The position numbers were made by a program, and so were the translations under genes. Shown in pieces: positions 25,711-34,351 of a DNA stretch of 64,000 nucleotides. The first letter of the stretch is position 1. Each line of letters opens with the position of its first letter. The stretch covers positions 62,001 through 126,000 of the forward strand of contig CABSNM010000003.1 in NCBI GenBank assembly GCA_902479065.1. Direction: 5' to 3'. This DNA comes from an uncultured Collinsella sp. GTDB lineage: Bacteria; Actinomycetota; Coriobacteriia; Coriobacteriales; Coriobacteriaceae. Under the pieces are notes generated by a model that was not told the origin of the DNA, did no database searches, and saw only the letters and a program-made list of their open reading frames with translations.

Positions 25711-26247
25711 TTAGATCTCCATGACCTCGGCTTCTTTTTCCTTCAGAAGCTCCTCGACCTTGGCGACATACTCATCAGTGTGCTTCTGGACCTTGGCCTG
25801 CTCGCGACGGACATCGTCCTCGGTGAGCTCCTCATCGCGCTCGAGCTTGTTGTTGAAGTCGCGACGGATGTTACGGATAGACACCTTGGCCTGCTCGGCG
25901 TACTCGCGGCACTCCTTGACGAGCTCGCGACGGCGCTCCTCAGTGGGAGCCGGGAACGGAAGACGAACGACGGTGCCATCGGAGTTGGGGGTAATACCCA
26001 GATCGGAAGCGCCGATGGCCTTGACGATAGCATTGATGAGTGCCTTGTCCCACGGCTCGATGAGCAGCATGTGGGCCTCGGGGGTCTTGACGGCGGCAAC
26101 CTGCGTGACCGGCGTGGGAACACCGTAATAATCGACGGTGATGTCGGACAGAATGTTGGCATTGGCGCGGCCGGTACGGACCTTGGAGAAGTTATGCTTG
26201 AGGGACTCGAGCGACTTGTCCATATGGGCGGTGATGTTCTCTGCCAT
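25711..26247 (-). CDS. frr: Ribosome recycling factor
   Basis: 178-residue protein that, with EF-G, splits post-termination ribosomes. FSKVRTGRANANIL near the N-terminus and the C-terminal DEELTEDDVRREQAKVQKHTDEYV helical region are typical. Length is slightly below the 185-residue norm. One base separates it from uppS and two from pyrH; the pyrH-frr-uppS-cdsA order is widely conserved. Confidence 0.97.
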   Translation of the reverse strand: MAENITAHMDKSLESLKHNFSKVRTGRANANILSDITVDYYGVPTPVTQVAAVKTPEAHMLLIEPWDKALINAIVKAIGASDLGITPNSDGTVVRLPFPAPTEERRRELVKECREYAEQAKVSIRNIRRDFNNKLERDEELTEDDVRREQAKVQKHTDEYVAKVEELLKEKEAEVMEI

Positions 26248-26249
26248 GC

Positions 26250-26972
26250 TTAATCCTCCTGATAGACGAGCGTGCCGACGGGCTCACCCGAAAGCGCGCG
26301 CTTGACGGTGTCCTCGCCATCGATGTTGAGGACCAAAATCGGCATACGGTTATCCTGGCACAGTGCCGTAGCCGTGGAATCCATAACCTGCAGACCGCGG
26401 ACAAGAACCTCGTGGTAGGTAATCTTGTCAAAACGGACGGCATCGGCGCACTTGACGGGATCTTTGTCGTAGATGCCGTCAACCTTGGTGGCTTTAATCA
26501 GAATCTCGGCGCCGATCTCGCACGCACGAAGAGCCGCGGCGGTGTCGGTCGTAAAGTACGGATTGCCCGAACCGGCGGCAAAAATAACGACGTTGCCCTT
26601 GGAAAGGTGGTTGATGGCGCGACGGCGAATATAGGGCTCGCAGATCTCGTTCATCTGGATAGCGCTCATCACGCGGCAGGGAACATCGTTGTGCTCGAAG
26701 GCATCCTGCAGGGCGAGCGCGTTCATAACGGTCGCGAGCATGCCCATATAATCGGCCTGAGCACGCTCCATGCCACCGGCAGCGCCGGCCATGCCGCGGA
26801 AAATATTGCCGCCGCCGACAACGACGCCGACCTCATGGCCAACGGCTAGCAGCTCCTTGACCTGCTTGGCAAGATGGTCGGTAACCTTGGGGTCGATGCC
26901 ATATTGGCCGTCGCCCATCAGTGCTTCGCCGGAAAGCTTAAGAAGCACGCGTTTATATCGGATGTCGGACAA
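26250..26972 (-). CDS. pyrH: Uridylate kinase
   Basis: 240-residue UMP kinase of the amino-acid-kinase fold. YKRVLLKLSGEALMG at the N-terminus, VVGGGNIFRG, and the UMP/ATP region FAAGSGNPYFTTDTAAALRA, with ATKVDGIYDKDP. It uses the product of the pyr operon (7.6-13 kb) but is encoded with translation genes. First gene of the eight-gene run down to proS; an extended -10 lies at 27002-27010 after the tsf terminator. Confidence 0.97.
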   Translation of the reverse strand: MSDIRYKRVLLKLSGEALMGDGQYGIDPKVTDHLAKQVKELLAVGHEVGVVVGGGNIFRGMAGAAGGMERAQADYMGMLATVMNALALQDAFEHNDVPCRVMSAIQMNEICEPYIRRRAINHLSKGNVVIFAAGSGNPYFTTDTAAALRACEIGAEILIKATKVDGIYDKDPVKCADAVRFDKITYHEVLVRGLQVMDSTATALCQDNRMPILVLNIDGEDTVKRALSGEPVGTLVYQED

Positions 26973-27001
26973 AGCGATCCTCCTTTAATTAGACTCTCAA
27001 T

Positions 27002-27010
27002 ATGATATCA
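27002..27010 (-). promoter_or_regulatory. Extended -10 promoter of the pyrH operon
   Basis: Minus-strand TGATATCAT (TG-N-TATCAT), 29 bases before the pyrH start. Just upstream are a 6-bp hairpin (27013-27028) and the tsf terminator. Confidence 0.5.
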
Positions 27011-27031
27011 AAGGCTCTGATAAGAGCCATG

Positions 27032-27066
27032 AAAAAGCAGGCTGTGAGTAAAACCCACAGCCTGCT
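27032..27066 (-). terminator. Terminator of rpsB-tsf
   Basis: Stem AGCAGGCTGTG(G) with its complement, then TTTTTC on the minus strand, 24 bases after the tsf stop. Confidence 0.9.
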
Positions 27067-27089
27067 CATTACCAGCTACAAGAGCTTAT

Positions 27090-27959
27090 TTACTCGCCAC
27101 GGACCAGACGGTCAAAGGCAACGACGGTAATGGTGTCGCCGAGCTCCTTGGAGACCTGCTCAGCGTACTTCTTGATGGTGAGGGAGCTGTCCTTGATGAA
27201 CTCCTGCTCGGTGAGCACGGACTGCTTGTAGAACTTCTCCAGACGGCCGACAGCCATCTTCTCATGGATAGCCTCGGGCTTGCCGGACTCGGCAGCCTGG
27301 GCCATGTAGATCTGCTTCTCGTGCTCGACGGTCTCGGCCGGAACCTGATCGCGGGTAGCGCAGATCGGGGCGACGGCGGCAACCTGAAGGGCAACGTCGT
27401 GAGCGAAGGTCTTGAAGGACTCAGCCTGAGCGGTCTCGGCCTTCTCGAAGGCGAACTCGACGAGGACGCCGATCTTACCACCCATGTGGATGTAAGAAGC
27501 GAGCGCGCCGTTCTCGGCCTTGCGGGCAGCGAAGCGGGAGATCTTCATGTTCTCGCCCATGATGTGAATCATCTCGGTGAGCTCGGAGGAAACGGTCTCC
27601 TCGCCCATCGGCTTCTCGAGCAGAGCGTCGACGTCAGCAGGCTCGGTGGTAGCGACAACCTCAGCGACCTTGGAAGCAAAGCCGGTGAACTTGGCGTTGG
27701 AGCCAACGAAGTCGGTCTCGCAGGAGAGCTCGAGCAGAGCGCCGGTCTTGCCATCCTCGGAGACGAACGCGGCGACAGCGCCCTCGTTGGTCTCACGGCC
27801 AGCCTTCTTGGCAGCCTTGGCAAGGCCGTTCTTACGCAGAACGTCGACAGCGGCATCCATGTCGCCGTCAGCCTCGACGAGAGCCTTCTTGCACTCCATC
27901 ATCGGGGAGTCGGTCATCTCGCGGAGCTGCTTGACCATAGCGGCGGTAATCTGGGCCAT
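27090..27959 (-). CDS. tsf: Elongation factor Ts
   Basis: 289-residue nucleotide-exchange factor for EF-Tu. The N-terminal UBA-like domain (VKQLREMTDSPMMECKKALVEADGD) and the core motif ETDFVGSNAKF, which contacts the EF-Tu G domain, are present. Two-domain length is normal. The start is ATG 27957-27959 with GAAAGGA upstream; five residues upstream of it are not conserved. Forms the classic rpsB-tsf pair. Confidence 0.97.
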   Translation of the reverse strand: MAQITAAMVKQLREMTDSPMMECKKALVEADGDMDAAVDVLRKNGLAKAAKKAGRETNEGAVAAFVSEDGKTGALLELSCETDFVGSNAKFTGFASKVAEVVATTEPADVDALLEKPMGEETVSSELTEMIHIMGENMKISRFAARKAENGALASYIHMGGKIGVLVEFAFEKAETAQAESFKTFAHDVALQVAAVAPICATRDQVPAETVEHEKQIYMAQAAESGKPEAIHEKMAVGRLEKFYKQSVLTEQEFIKDSSLTIKKYAEQVSKELGDTITVVAFDRLVRGE

Positions 27960-28004
27960 TGTGGTTCCTTTCAAAGAGATGAAAAAGAATTAACTAAGAC
28001 TGAT

Positions 28005-28733
28005 TTACTCGGCCTTGGGCTCAGCGGCCATCTCGGCCTCGGAGACCTGCTCCTTGCCGGAGCCAGCGAGGCAGGCGTCAGCCATGAGCTCGCACATAAG
28101 GGTGACAGCGGAGATAGCGTCATCGTTGCAGGGGATGCCGTACTCGACCTCGTCGGGATCGGAGTTGGTGTCGATCAGGGCGACGACGGGGATGTTCAGG
28201 CGCTGAGCCTCCTTGATGGCGTTCTCCTCGCGCTTGGTGTCGATGACGAAGAGAGCCTGGGGCAGACCCTTCATGTCGCGGGCGCCACCGAGGTTGGTCT
28301 GGAGCTTGGTGAGCTCCTTGCCGAGAACAGCCTGCTCCTTCTTGGGCAGAACAGCCATGCGGCCGTCCTCGACCATGGCCTCGAGCTCCTCCATGCGGTT
28401 GATGCGGGAGCGGATGGTGACGAAGTTGGTCAGCATACCGCCGAGCCAACGCTGGTTGATGTAAGGCATGTTGGCGCGCTCAGCAGCGTTCTTGACGGCC
28501 TCCTGAGCCTGCTTCTTGGTGCCGACGAACAGCACGTTGCCGCCCTTAGCGACGTTCTTGACGAATGTATAGGCCTGGTCGGCGTCGAGGATGGTCTGCT
28601 TGAGGTCGAGGATGTAGATGCCGTTGCGCTCACCAAAGATGAACGGCTTCATCTTGGGGTTCCAGCGACGGGTCTGGTGACCGAAGTGGCAGCCGGCCTC
28701 GAGCAGGGTGCGGATATTAATCTTGGTAGCCAT
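28005..28733 (-). CDS. rpsB: 30S ribosomal protein S2
   Basis: 242-residue protein with the N-terminal IRTLLEAGCHFGHQTRRWNPKM and the second signature region PVVALIDTNSDPDEVEYGIPCNDDA. S2 binds late to the 30S body near S1. AGGAGG precedes the ATG. Followed by tsf after 45 bases. The leader upstream (28734-28875) can form two hairpins that could be a feedback target. Confidence 0.98.
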   Translation of the reverse strand: MATKINIRTLLEAGCHFGHQTRRWNPKMKPFIFGERNGIYILDLKQTILDADQAYTFVKNVAKGGNVLFVGTKKQAQEAVKNAAERANMPYINQRWLGGMLTNFVTIRSRINRMEELEAMVEDGRMAVLPKKEQAVLGKELTKLQTNLGGARDMKGLPQALFVIDTKREENAIKEAQRLNIPVVALIDTNSDPDEVEYGIPCNDDAISAVTLMCELMADACLAGSGKEQVSEAEMAAEPKAE

Positions 28734-28874
28734 GTTAAACCTCCTGTGGTTTGCCTCCGCGCGGGGTCATCCTCCAAAACCAACCCGGACATGTGCTACC
28801 AAAGCCCGGGCACCACGGTATGAAGTAGCCGCGCGTGCGTGATAAAAACATGTTGCCGTGAAGCAACCCGATGA

Positions 28875-28903
28875 ATGATAGCAGGAATGCTTCTTTCTGC
28901 CAA
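28875..28903 (-). promoter_or_regulatory. Promoter of rpsB-tsf
   Basis: Minus-strand TTGGCA (28898-28903) and TATCAT (28875-28880) at 17-bp spacing, with an extended TGC before the -10. The best-formed promoter on this strand in the window. It gives a leader of about 135 bases. Confidence 0.75.
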
Positions 28904-28952
28904 CCCGCAATCAAAACCACACACCTGAGTGCGGCGCGGGACGTCCCAGCCA

Positions 28953-29873
28953 CTATTCGCCGCGGGGATGGGCTTGAGCCACGGCACGCTTGAGCCGATC
29001 GGGCGTGAGATGCGTGTAGATTTGCGTCGTGGACAGGCTCGCATGACCCAGCAGCTCTTGAACCGAGCGCAGGTCCGCACCGCCCTCAAGCAAGTCGGTC
29101 GCAAAGGTATGGCGCATCGCATGCGGGGCGATGTCGGCCGGAATGCCGGCGAGCGTCGCCAGCGTATGGAACCGCCGCCGGAGCATGGCGGCGCTCATGC
29201 GATTGCCAAGCGCCGATATAAGCAGCGGATGCGGCCCAGTAGCGAGGTCGCGGCGCTTTGCCTGAGCGAGCAACTCCGGCCTCCCCTCCTCAATATAGAG
29301 ACGCGTCACATCGAGCGCACGACGATACAGGGGGACGATACGCTCCTTGCTCCCCTTGCCCCAAAGTCGCAGCGTTCGCTCGGACCAACCAATAGACTCC
29401 ACGTTGAGCGCCGCGAGCTCCGAGATTCGCGCGCCGGAGGCATAGAGCAACTCAAGCATCGCCGCATCGCGCAGTCCCGCGGGCGTCGAGGTATCAGGCG
29501 TCTTGAGCAGCGCCTCAACCTGCTGGGTCGTAAGGACACCCGGCAGGTCACGCGGCAGCCTGGGCGATGCGATCGCCGAGACCGCATCGCCCTCGACAAT
29601 CCCCTCGGCAGCCATCCAGCGATAGAGAGATCGAATAGCCGACAGGTGCGCCGCAAGCGTTCGGGGAGCCACCTGCTCACGCGAAAGCTCGGCAAGATAG
29701 CGACGAATGGTGCGCACGTCGGCAGCGAAAGCATCGATATCCTCGCGCTCGCACCAGGCAGCGAAGCGCTCCAGCCTCGAGCCATAGGCCGTCACCGTGT
29801 TGGGAGAAAGTCCCTCGACGCGTGCGATATAGGCGATAAACGAGTCGACGGTGTCGTACAGGTCAAAGGCTAT
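28953..29873 (-). CDS. XerC/XerD-type tyrosine recombinase, non-standard start
   Basis: About 306 residues if read from ATA at 29871-29873. The catalytic set is complete: Arg in ASGARISELAAL, Lys in GKGSKERIV, HxxR in APHAMRHTFATDL, His in LGHASLSTTQIY, and the Tyr in that last motif. The N-terminal core-binding domain begins DTVDSFIAYIARVEGLSPNT, but no ATG, GTG or TTG precedes it in frame; the first normal start (GTG 29793-29795) would cut off 26 conserved-looking residues. GGAGG stands 9 bases before the ATA, which overlaps the trmFO stop. XerC/D resolves chromosome dimers; position after trmFO, as in Firmicutes codV/xerC, favours XerC. Confidence 0.85.
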   Translation of the reverse strand: MAFDLYDTVDSFIAYIARVEGLSPNTVTAYGSRLERFAAWCEREDIDAFAADVRTIRRYLAELSREQVAPRTLAAHLSAIRSLYRWMAAEGIVEGDAVSAIASPRLPRDLPGVLTTQQVEALLKTPDTSTPAGLRDAAMLELLYASGARISELAALNVESIGWSERTLRLWGKGSKERIVPLYRRALDVTRLYIEEGRPELLAQAKRRDLATGPHPLLISALGNRMSAAMLRRRFHTLATLAGIPADIAPHAMRHTFATDLLEGGADLRSVQELLGHASLSTTQIYTHLTPDRLKRAVAQAHPRGE

Positions 29874-31207
29874 GACCGGTCGCCTCCAAACAAGTCGGAA
29901 CGCGTGGCCAAGTAGGCATCGAGGGCCTCGAGCGCACGGTCCGCATAGGCCTGGTAGCGGTCGCGCTTGCTGCGGCGCTTACCATCCTCGAGTGGCGGCA
30001 CCAGGCCAAAGTTGACATGCATGGGCTGATAGCCCACGGTGGCAGGATCGGTCGCATAGCCCACGAGCGCACCCAGGGCGCCCACACGCGGCAACTCGAC
30101 GCCCGCGGCACCGATAGCCTCGGCATAGGTGTTGAGCGCCGCGAGCAGACCTGTCGCCACGGCTTCCATGTACCCCTCGGTGCCGGTGATCTGACCGGCC
30201 AGGCGCACACCGGTACCGGGCACGGCAAAGGTGCCATCGAGCACATGCGGGGCGTCGACAAAGGTATTGCGGTGCATGACACCGTAGCGGAAGAACTCAG
30301 CGTTCTCCAGGCCCGGCACCATATGGAAGACGCGCTTCTGCTCGCCAAAGGTCAAGTTGGTCTGGAAGCCCACCAGGTTATAGGCGGTCTTCTCCTTGTT
30401 CTCGGCACGCAGCTGAATCGCCGCCCAGGGGCGACGTCCGGTACGCGGGTCGGTGAGGCCGACGGGCTTCATGGCGCCAAAGCGAATGGCGTCCTTGCCG
30501 GTGCGCGCAACTTCCTCGGCAGGCTGGCAAGCCTGGAACAGATCGCCGCCCTCAAAGTCTTTGAGCACCACGCGGTCGGCCGTGGTAAGCGCCTCGATAA
30601 AGGCCTCGTACTCCTCCTTATTGAGCGGAGCGTTGAGATAGTCGCCGCCCCCCTGCTCCTCGTAGCGCGACTGCGAGAACAGCACGTCCATATCGAGCGT
30701 GGAGGCATCGACGATCGGCGCCGCCGCATCAAAGAATGCCAGGGCATCGCCACCGACGAGCTTCATGACCTCTTCGCTCAGCGCCGGTGAACACAGCGGG
30801 CCCGCGGCAATGACCACGTGACCCTCGGGAATCTGCGTGACCTCGCCGTGCACGACCTCGATATTGGGACGAGCGGCAACCTCGGCCTCGACAAGCTCGG
30901 AAAACTTGACGCGGTCGACCGCCAGGGCACCGCCGGCGGGAACAGCCGCGCGATGGGCGCAATCGAGCAGGACTGAACCCATGCGCTCAAGCTCGGCCTT
31001 CAGCAAACCAGCCGCGGAATCCGGACGGGTCGACTTAAACGAATTGGAGCAGACGAGCTCTGCCAGGTGATCGGTATGGTGGGCCGGGGAGCTCACCTGG
31101 GGGCGCATCTCGCACAGCTTTACGGCAAACCCGCGGTCTGCAAGCTGGATCGCGCACTCCGAACCCGCCAGACCGCCACCGATAACCGTCACCTGATCGA
31201 ACTGCAT
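29870..31207 (-). CDS. trmFO: Folate/FAD-dependent tRNA (uracil-54) methyltransferase
   Basis: 445-residue flavoprotein that makes m5U54 in the T-loop of tRNA with methylene-tetrahydrofolate. FAD motif VTVIGGGLAGSECAIQLADRG at the N-terminus, then RPQVSSPAHHTDHLAELVCSNSFKS, and the C-terminal FAD region GTFAVPGTGVRLAGQITGTEGYMEA, all typical of TrmFO (formerly Gid). The start is ATG 31205-31207, with AAAGGTG upstream; the TTG two codons earlier is less likely. Lies between dprA and the xer gene, a conserved order. Confidence 0.96.
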   Translation of the reverse strand: MQFDQVTVIGGGLAGSECAIQLADRGFAVKLCEMRPQVSSPAHHTDHLAELVCSNSFKSTRPDSAAGLLKAELERMGSVLLDCAHRAAVPAGGALAVDRVKFSELVEAEVAARPNIEVVHGEVTQIPEGHVVIAAGPLCSPALSEEVMKLVGGDALAFFDAAAPIVDASTLDMDVLFSQSRYEEQGGGDYLNAPLNKEEYEAFIEALTTADRVVLKDFEGGDLFQACQPAEEVARTGKDAIRFGAMKPVGLTDPRTGRRPWAAIQLRAENKEKTAYNLVGFQTNLTFGEQKRVFHMVPGLENAEFFRYGVMHRNTFVDAPHVLDGTFAVPGTGVRLAGQITGTEGYMEAVATGLLAALNTYAEAIGAAGVELPRVGALGALVGYATDPATVGYQPMHVNFGLVPPLEDGKRRSKRDRYQAYADRALEALDAYLATRSDLFGGDRS

Positions 31208-31221
31208 CTGCAAACACCTTT

Positions 31222-32154
31222 CTAATTGACACGTTTTCCATTGTGACCGAAGGGTGTCTGGGCGTGAAGGGCAAACTTGGAGGGCGCATACCTTCCATCC
31301 ATCATGCGCTCGATAAGGCCCTCGAGTTCAAGCGAACCCAAGAGTTTGAGTACGCCGACAGCATCGAGCGAGACGAGCGCCGCAATGTCGTCGACCTTGA
31401 GTGGAGAGGCGATGAGCGCATGCATCACGGTCTGCTGCGTTGGATCCAGGTCGGCAATGCCGGGAGCATCGGGGCGCGAGTAGCGCAGGGTGCCGTAGAT
31501 GCGTGAGATAGCCATCTCGATAGATTCCTCGTCGATGATGCAGCAGGCACCGTTCGCAATGAGGTAATTCGTGCCACGCGACTCGGGCGATAGGATCGAC
31601 CCCGGCACGGCAAGAAGTTCGCGCCCCAAATCCATAGCAGCCTCGGCTGTGGAAAACGTCCCAGAAGGCATACCCGCCTCGGATACAAAGAGGGCTTGCG
31701 ACAGGGCCGCGATTACGCGATTGCGGCGCGGAAAGGCGAACTTGCGCGGACCCATGCCCCACGGAGAGATCGACACGACCGCGCCACCCGTATCAAGCGT
31801 GCGCGTAATCAGCCCCGCGCTCGAACGCGGGTAGACCACGTCGGCGCCCGTCCCCAGCACCACAACGTGTTTGCCGCCGGCGTTGACCGCAGCCCAACCC
31901 GAGGCCTGGTCACAACCGACCGCACCGCCCGAAACTACCGTCACTCCCGCCTCAACCGCCACCTTCGCCGCAAGCTCTGCCACGGCAAGACCATACGGCG
32001 AGGCCTTTCGCGCACCGATGATGGAGAGCGCGGGCGTCGAAAGCGCCTCGGGGTTGCCGCGCACATAGAGCGTCTGAGGTACATCAGAAAGCTCCAAAAC
32101 GGTCTCGGGATACAACGCGTCACCTGGATGCAGCTCGAAGGTCCCCTCAGCCAT
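31222..32154 (-). CDS. dprA: DprA, DNA-processing protein A
   Basis: 310-residue Rossmann-fold protein that loads RecA on incoming single-stranded DNA in transformation. Core motifs: SIIGARKASPYGLAVAE, VVSGGAVGCDQASGWAAV, and FAFPRRNRVIAALSQALFVSEA followed by SGTFSTAEAAMDLGRELLAVPG. A C-terminal winged-helix (MHALIASPLKVDDIAALVSL) is present, but no N-terminal SAM-like domain, so this is a short form. The start is taken as the second of two tandem ATGs (32152-32154), 7 bases after GGAGGG; the comM stop overlaps here. Third gene of the yraN-comM-dprA operon, whose upstream region carries the same 20-base motif as comEA. Confidence 0.95.
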   Translation of the reverse strand: MAEGTFELHPGDALYPETVLELSDVPQTLYVRGNPEALSTPALSIIGARKASPYGLAVAELAAKVAVEAGVTVVSGGAVGCDQASGWAAVNAGGKHVVVLGTGADVVYPRSSAGLITRTLDTGGAVVSISPWGMGPRKFAFPRRNRVIAALSQALFVSEAGMPSGTFSTAEAAMDLGRELLAVPGSILSPESRGTNYLIANGACCIIDEESIEMAISRIYGTLRYSRPDAPGIADLDPTQQTVMHALIASPLKVDDIAALVSLDAVGVLKLLGSLELEGLIERMMDGRYAPSKFALHAQTPFGHNGKRVN

Positions 32155-33677
32155 CATTGGTCCCTCCTTCCCTGGTACATCGCCGCCTCGAGCACGTGGT
32201 CCTGCGTCACCTGCTCGCTCTCGGCGACATCTGCGATCGTGCGCGCAATGCGAACAAGGCGCACGATGCCACGCCCTGTGAGATGCGTGCGCTTCGACAG
32301 GCCGAGCACACACTTCTCCGCCGCATCATCGAGCTCAAAGGTCGAAACGACGCCGTCAATGGACCGTGTCTCGTCATCCTCGGCCTCGGCATCCGCATCG
32401 TCCATGCGGGATTCGCGCCAAGCGCGAAAGGCGCGACCGCGCACAACGTAGTCACGTAACTCGGCCGACGACATGCCCTCCGCACCCTCGATAATCACTT
32501 GAGGGTCGGGACGGGTCACATCGATCATCATGTCGATACGGTCGGCCAAAGGACCGCGCAGTTTAGACCGATAGCGCTCGACCATCGCCGCCGAGCAGCG
32601 ACACGGCACCTCGCGATCGCCCAAAAAGCCGCAGGGGCAGGGATTGCTCGCAGCCAGCAGCTGAAAGCGCGACGGGAAGGTAAAAGCCCCGTCGACGCGT
32701 ACGATCCTCACGTAGCCGCGCTCGATGGGCTGACGCAGCGTCTGCAGTACGCCAGTGGGAAACTCGGCAAGCTCGTCCAAAAAGAGCACGCCGCCATGAG
32801 CAAGGCTGATTTCACCCGGGTGCACCGGGCGCCCGCCGCCGATAAGGCCTGCGGTCGAAATACTGTGGTGGGGACTGCGGAAGGGGCGGTGCCCCGCCAA
32901 CAAGCCATCAATGTTCTCACCCAAAACCGAATGGATGCACAGTGCCTCCTGCTGATCCTCAACGGAAAGCTCGGGCAGGATGCCGGTCATACGGCGTGCG
33001 AGCATCGTCTTGCCCGATCCCGGAGACCCAATCATAAGCAAGCCCAGCTCCCCTGCCGCCGCAAGCGCTATGCCGCGCTTGGCGACCTCCTGCCCCAACA
33101 CGTCGGCATAGTCGAGCTCAGGCTCAAAGGTCGCCTCGACGCTCTCGGAATCCAGATAGTGCCGAGCCGCCTCGCCCATGCCATGGGCAAGCTGAGACAG
33201 ATGATCGATAAAGCCGCAATCCACGCCCGCGAGTGGCACATGCTGGTCGGACCTGCCGGCGATAAAAGACAGCCCCATGTCGCGAGCCAATAGCTGAAAC
33301 GCCACCTCGCCCTTGACAGGAAGCACCGTACCGTCCAAGCCGAGCTCGCCGGCGATAAGGCAGCAATCGAGGTTGTCACGGGGAATCTGTCCATCGGCCG
33401 CTAGAACCGCGATGGCGATGGGCAGATCAAAGCCGCTACCGGTCTTGCGAATATCGCCGGGCGCCAGGTTGACCGTAATGCCCGAGCGTGGGATCTCGAA
33501 CCCGGCGGAGCGCATCGCGCAGCGAATACGACCGCGTGACTCCATCACCTCCATACTCGGAATACCGAGCATCTGAATGCCCGGAACGCCACCGGCAAGC
33601 GAGACCTCGACCGTGACGGGAATCGCCTCGACGCCGCGGATGCAGGCCGCGTGAACGGCAAACGTCTCGAACGCCAT
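32154..33677 (-). CDS. comM: ComM, YifB-type Mg-chelatase-like AAA+ ATPase
   Basis: 507-residue protein; ComM is a hexameric helicase that drives branch migration during natural transformation. N-terminal Lon-protease-like fold domain (VHAACIRGVEAIPVTVEVSL, then GSGFDLPIAIAVLAADGQI), AAA+ module with Walker A MIGSPGSGKTMLARRM and Walker B GGVLFLDELAEF, and a C-terminal Mg-chelatase segment. The four Cys in NPCPCGFLGDREVPCRCS form a zinc-like cluster. The start is ATG 33675-33677, overlapping the yraN stop by one base (TGATG). It precedes dprA, and the two act on the same incoming DNA. Confidence 0.95.
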   Translation of the reverse strand: MAFETFAVHAACIRGVEAIPVTVEVSLAGGVPGIQMLGIPSMEVMESRGRIRCAMRSAGFEIPRSGITVNLAPGDIRKTGSGFDLPIAIAVLAADGQIPRDNLDCCLIAGELGLDGTVLPVKGEVAFQLLARDMGLSFIAGRSDQHVPLAGVDCGFIDHLSQLAHGMGEAARHYLDSESVEATFEPELDYADVLGQEVAKRGIALAAAGELGLLMIGSPGSGKTMLARRMTGILPELSVEDQQEALCIHSVLGENIDGLLAGHRPFRSPHHSISTAGLIGGGRPVHPGEISLAHGGVLFLDELAEFPTGVLQTLRQPIERGYVRIVRVDGAFTFPSRFQLLAASNPCPCGFLGDREVPCRCSAAMVERYRSKLRGPLADRIDMMIDVTRPDPQVIIEGAEGMSSAELRDYVVRGRAFRAWRESRMDDADAEAEDDETRSIDGVVSTFELDDAAEKCVLGLSKRTHLTGRGIVRLVRIARTIADVAESEQVTQDHVLEAAMYQGRRDQ

Positions 33678-34162
33678 CACGACACCTGCCAATCGAACGC
33701 GTTGTACTGATGCTCGATCTCGGCGATATGCCCGCCGCGGATGGTGACACCCACGGCATCGAAGCGAATCGCCTTGAGCGGATAATGCTCCATGAGATAG
33801 CAACTTGCGATGCGGCGGTAGCGGCGTTGCTTTTGGGCGTCCACGGCCTCCTCCGGAAAGACCCTCGTGCTGCAATCCAGTGCAACGCGTCTGGTCTTGA
33901 CCTCGGCCATTACCACGACATCGTCGAGCTCATCGAGCAGCACCAGGTCGGCCTCGCCCTCGGTGCAACGATAGCCCTGCTCCAGCAAGGTGTAGCCGCG
34001 CTCGTTAAAGTAGTCGATGGTGATCAGCTCGCCAAGCATGCCCAGCTCGCGGGGACTGAGTCCCTTGATAAACTCGGGCGTCATCGCCCCGCAGTCGAGC
34101 TCGCCGTTTTCCCAACGCTCCTTGAGCTGCTGCGTCTTACTCTTTTTGCTTGCGGCACTCAT
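33677..34162 (-). CDS. yraN: YraN/UPF0102 family nuclease-fold protein with N-terminal extension
   Basis: 161-residue protein. The UPF0102 core begins near residue 40 (LGMLGELITIDYFNERGYTLL) and carries the restriction-endonuclease-like motif EADLVLLDELDDVVVMAEVKTRR (Glu-Asp then Glu-x-Lys). About 40 charged residues precede the core, longer than the usual 120-residue protein. The function of the family is not settled; a structure-specific nuclease role has been proposed. The start is ATG 34160-34162 with GAAAGGAG. First gene of the yraN-comM-dprA-trmFO-xer run; the putative competence motif ends 71 bases upstream. Confidence 0.88.
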   Translation of the reverse strand: MSAASKKSKTQQLKERWENGELDCGAMTPEFIKGLSPRELGMLGELITIDYFNERGYTLLEQGYRCTEGEADLVLLDELDDVVVMAEVKTRRVALDCSTRVFPEEAVDAQKQRRYRRIASCYLMEHYPLKAIRFDAVGVTIRGGHIAEIEHQYNAFDWQVS

Positions 34163-34233
34163 GGGGTCTCCTTTCCCGCACGCTGCATTGCCCCGATGAT
34201 GAGGGCACCTTTCATGCGGGTAAGTACAGGAAG

Positions 34234-34253
34234 CAAACCAAAAGCTGACCAAA
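34234..34253 (-). promoter_or_regulatory. Putative competence-regulon motif, copy 2 (yraN-comM-dprA)
   Basis: Minus strand TTTGGTCAGCTTTTGGTTTG, identical over all 20 bases to the copy before comEA at 4855-4874. It lies directly after the rnhB terminator, leaving almost no room for other upstream elements, so it is likely part of, or close to, the core promoter. Confidence 0.6.
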
Positions 34254-34258
34254 TGCCG

Positions 34259-34300
34259 TCAAAAAAAGGACCGTACGCAGCAATGGTGCTGTATACGGCC
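34259..34300 (-). terminator. Terminator of rnhB
   Basis: Stem GGGCCGTA with TACGGTCC around an inner helix, followed by seven T on the minus strand. Confidence 0.88.
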
Positions 34301-34351
34301 CGCTACCAGCAGGTTTATAAAACGTCAGAGGTCCCTGTCTCCACAATTAGC

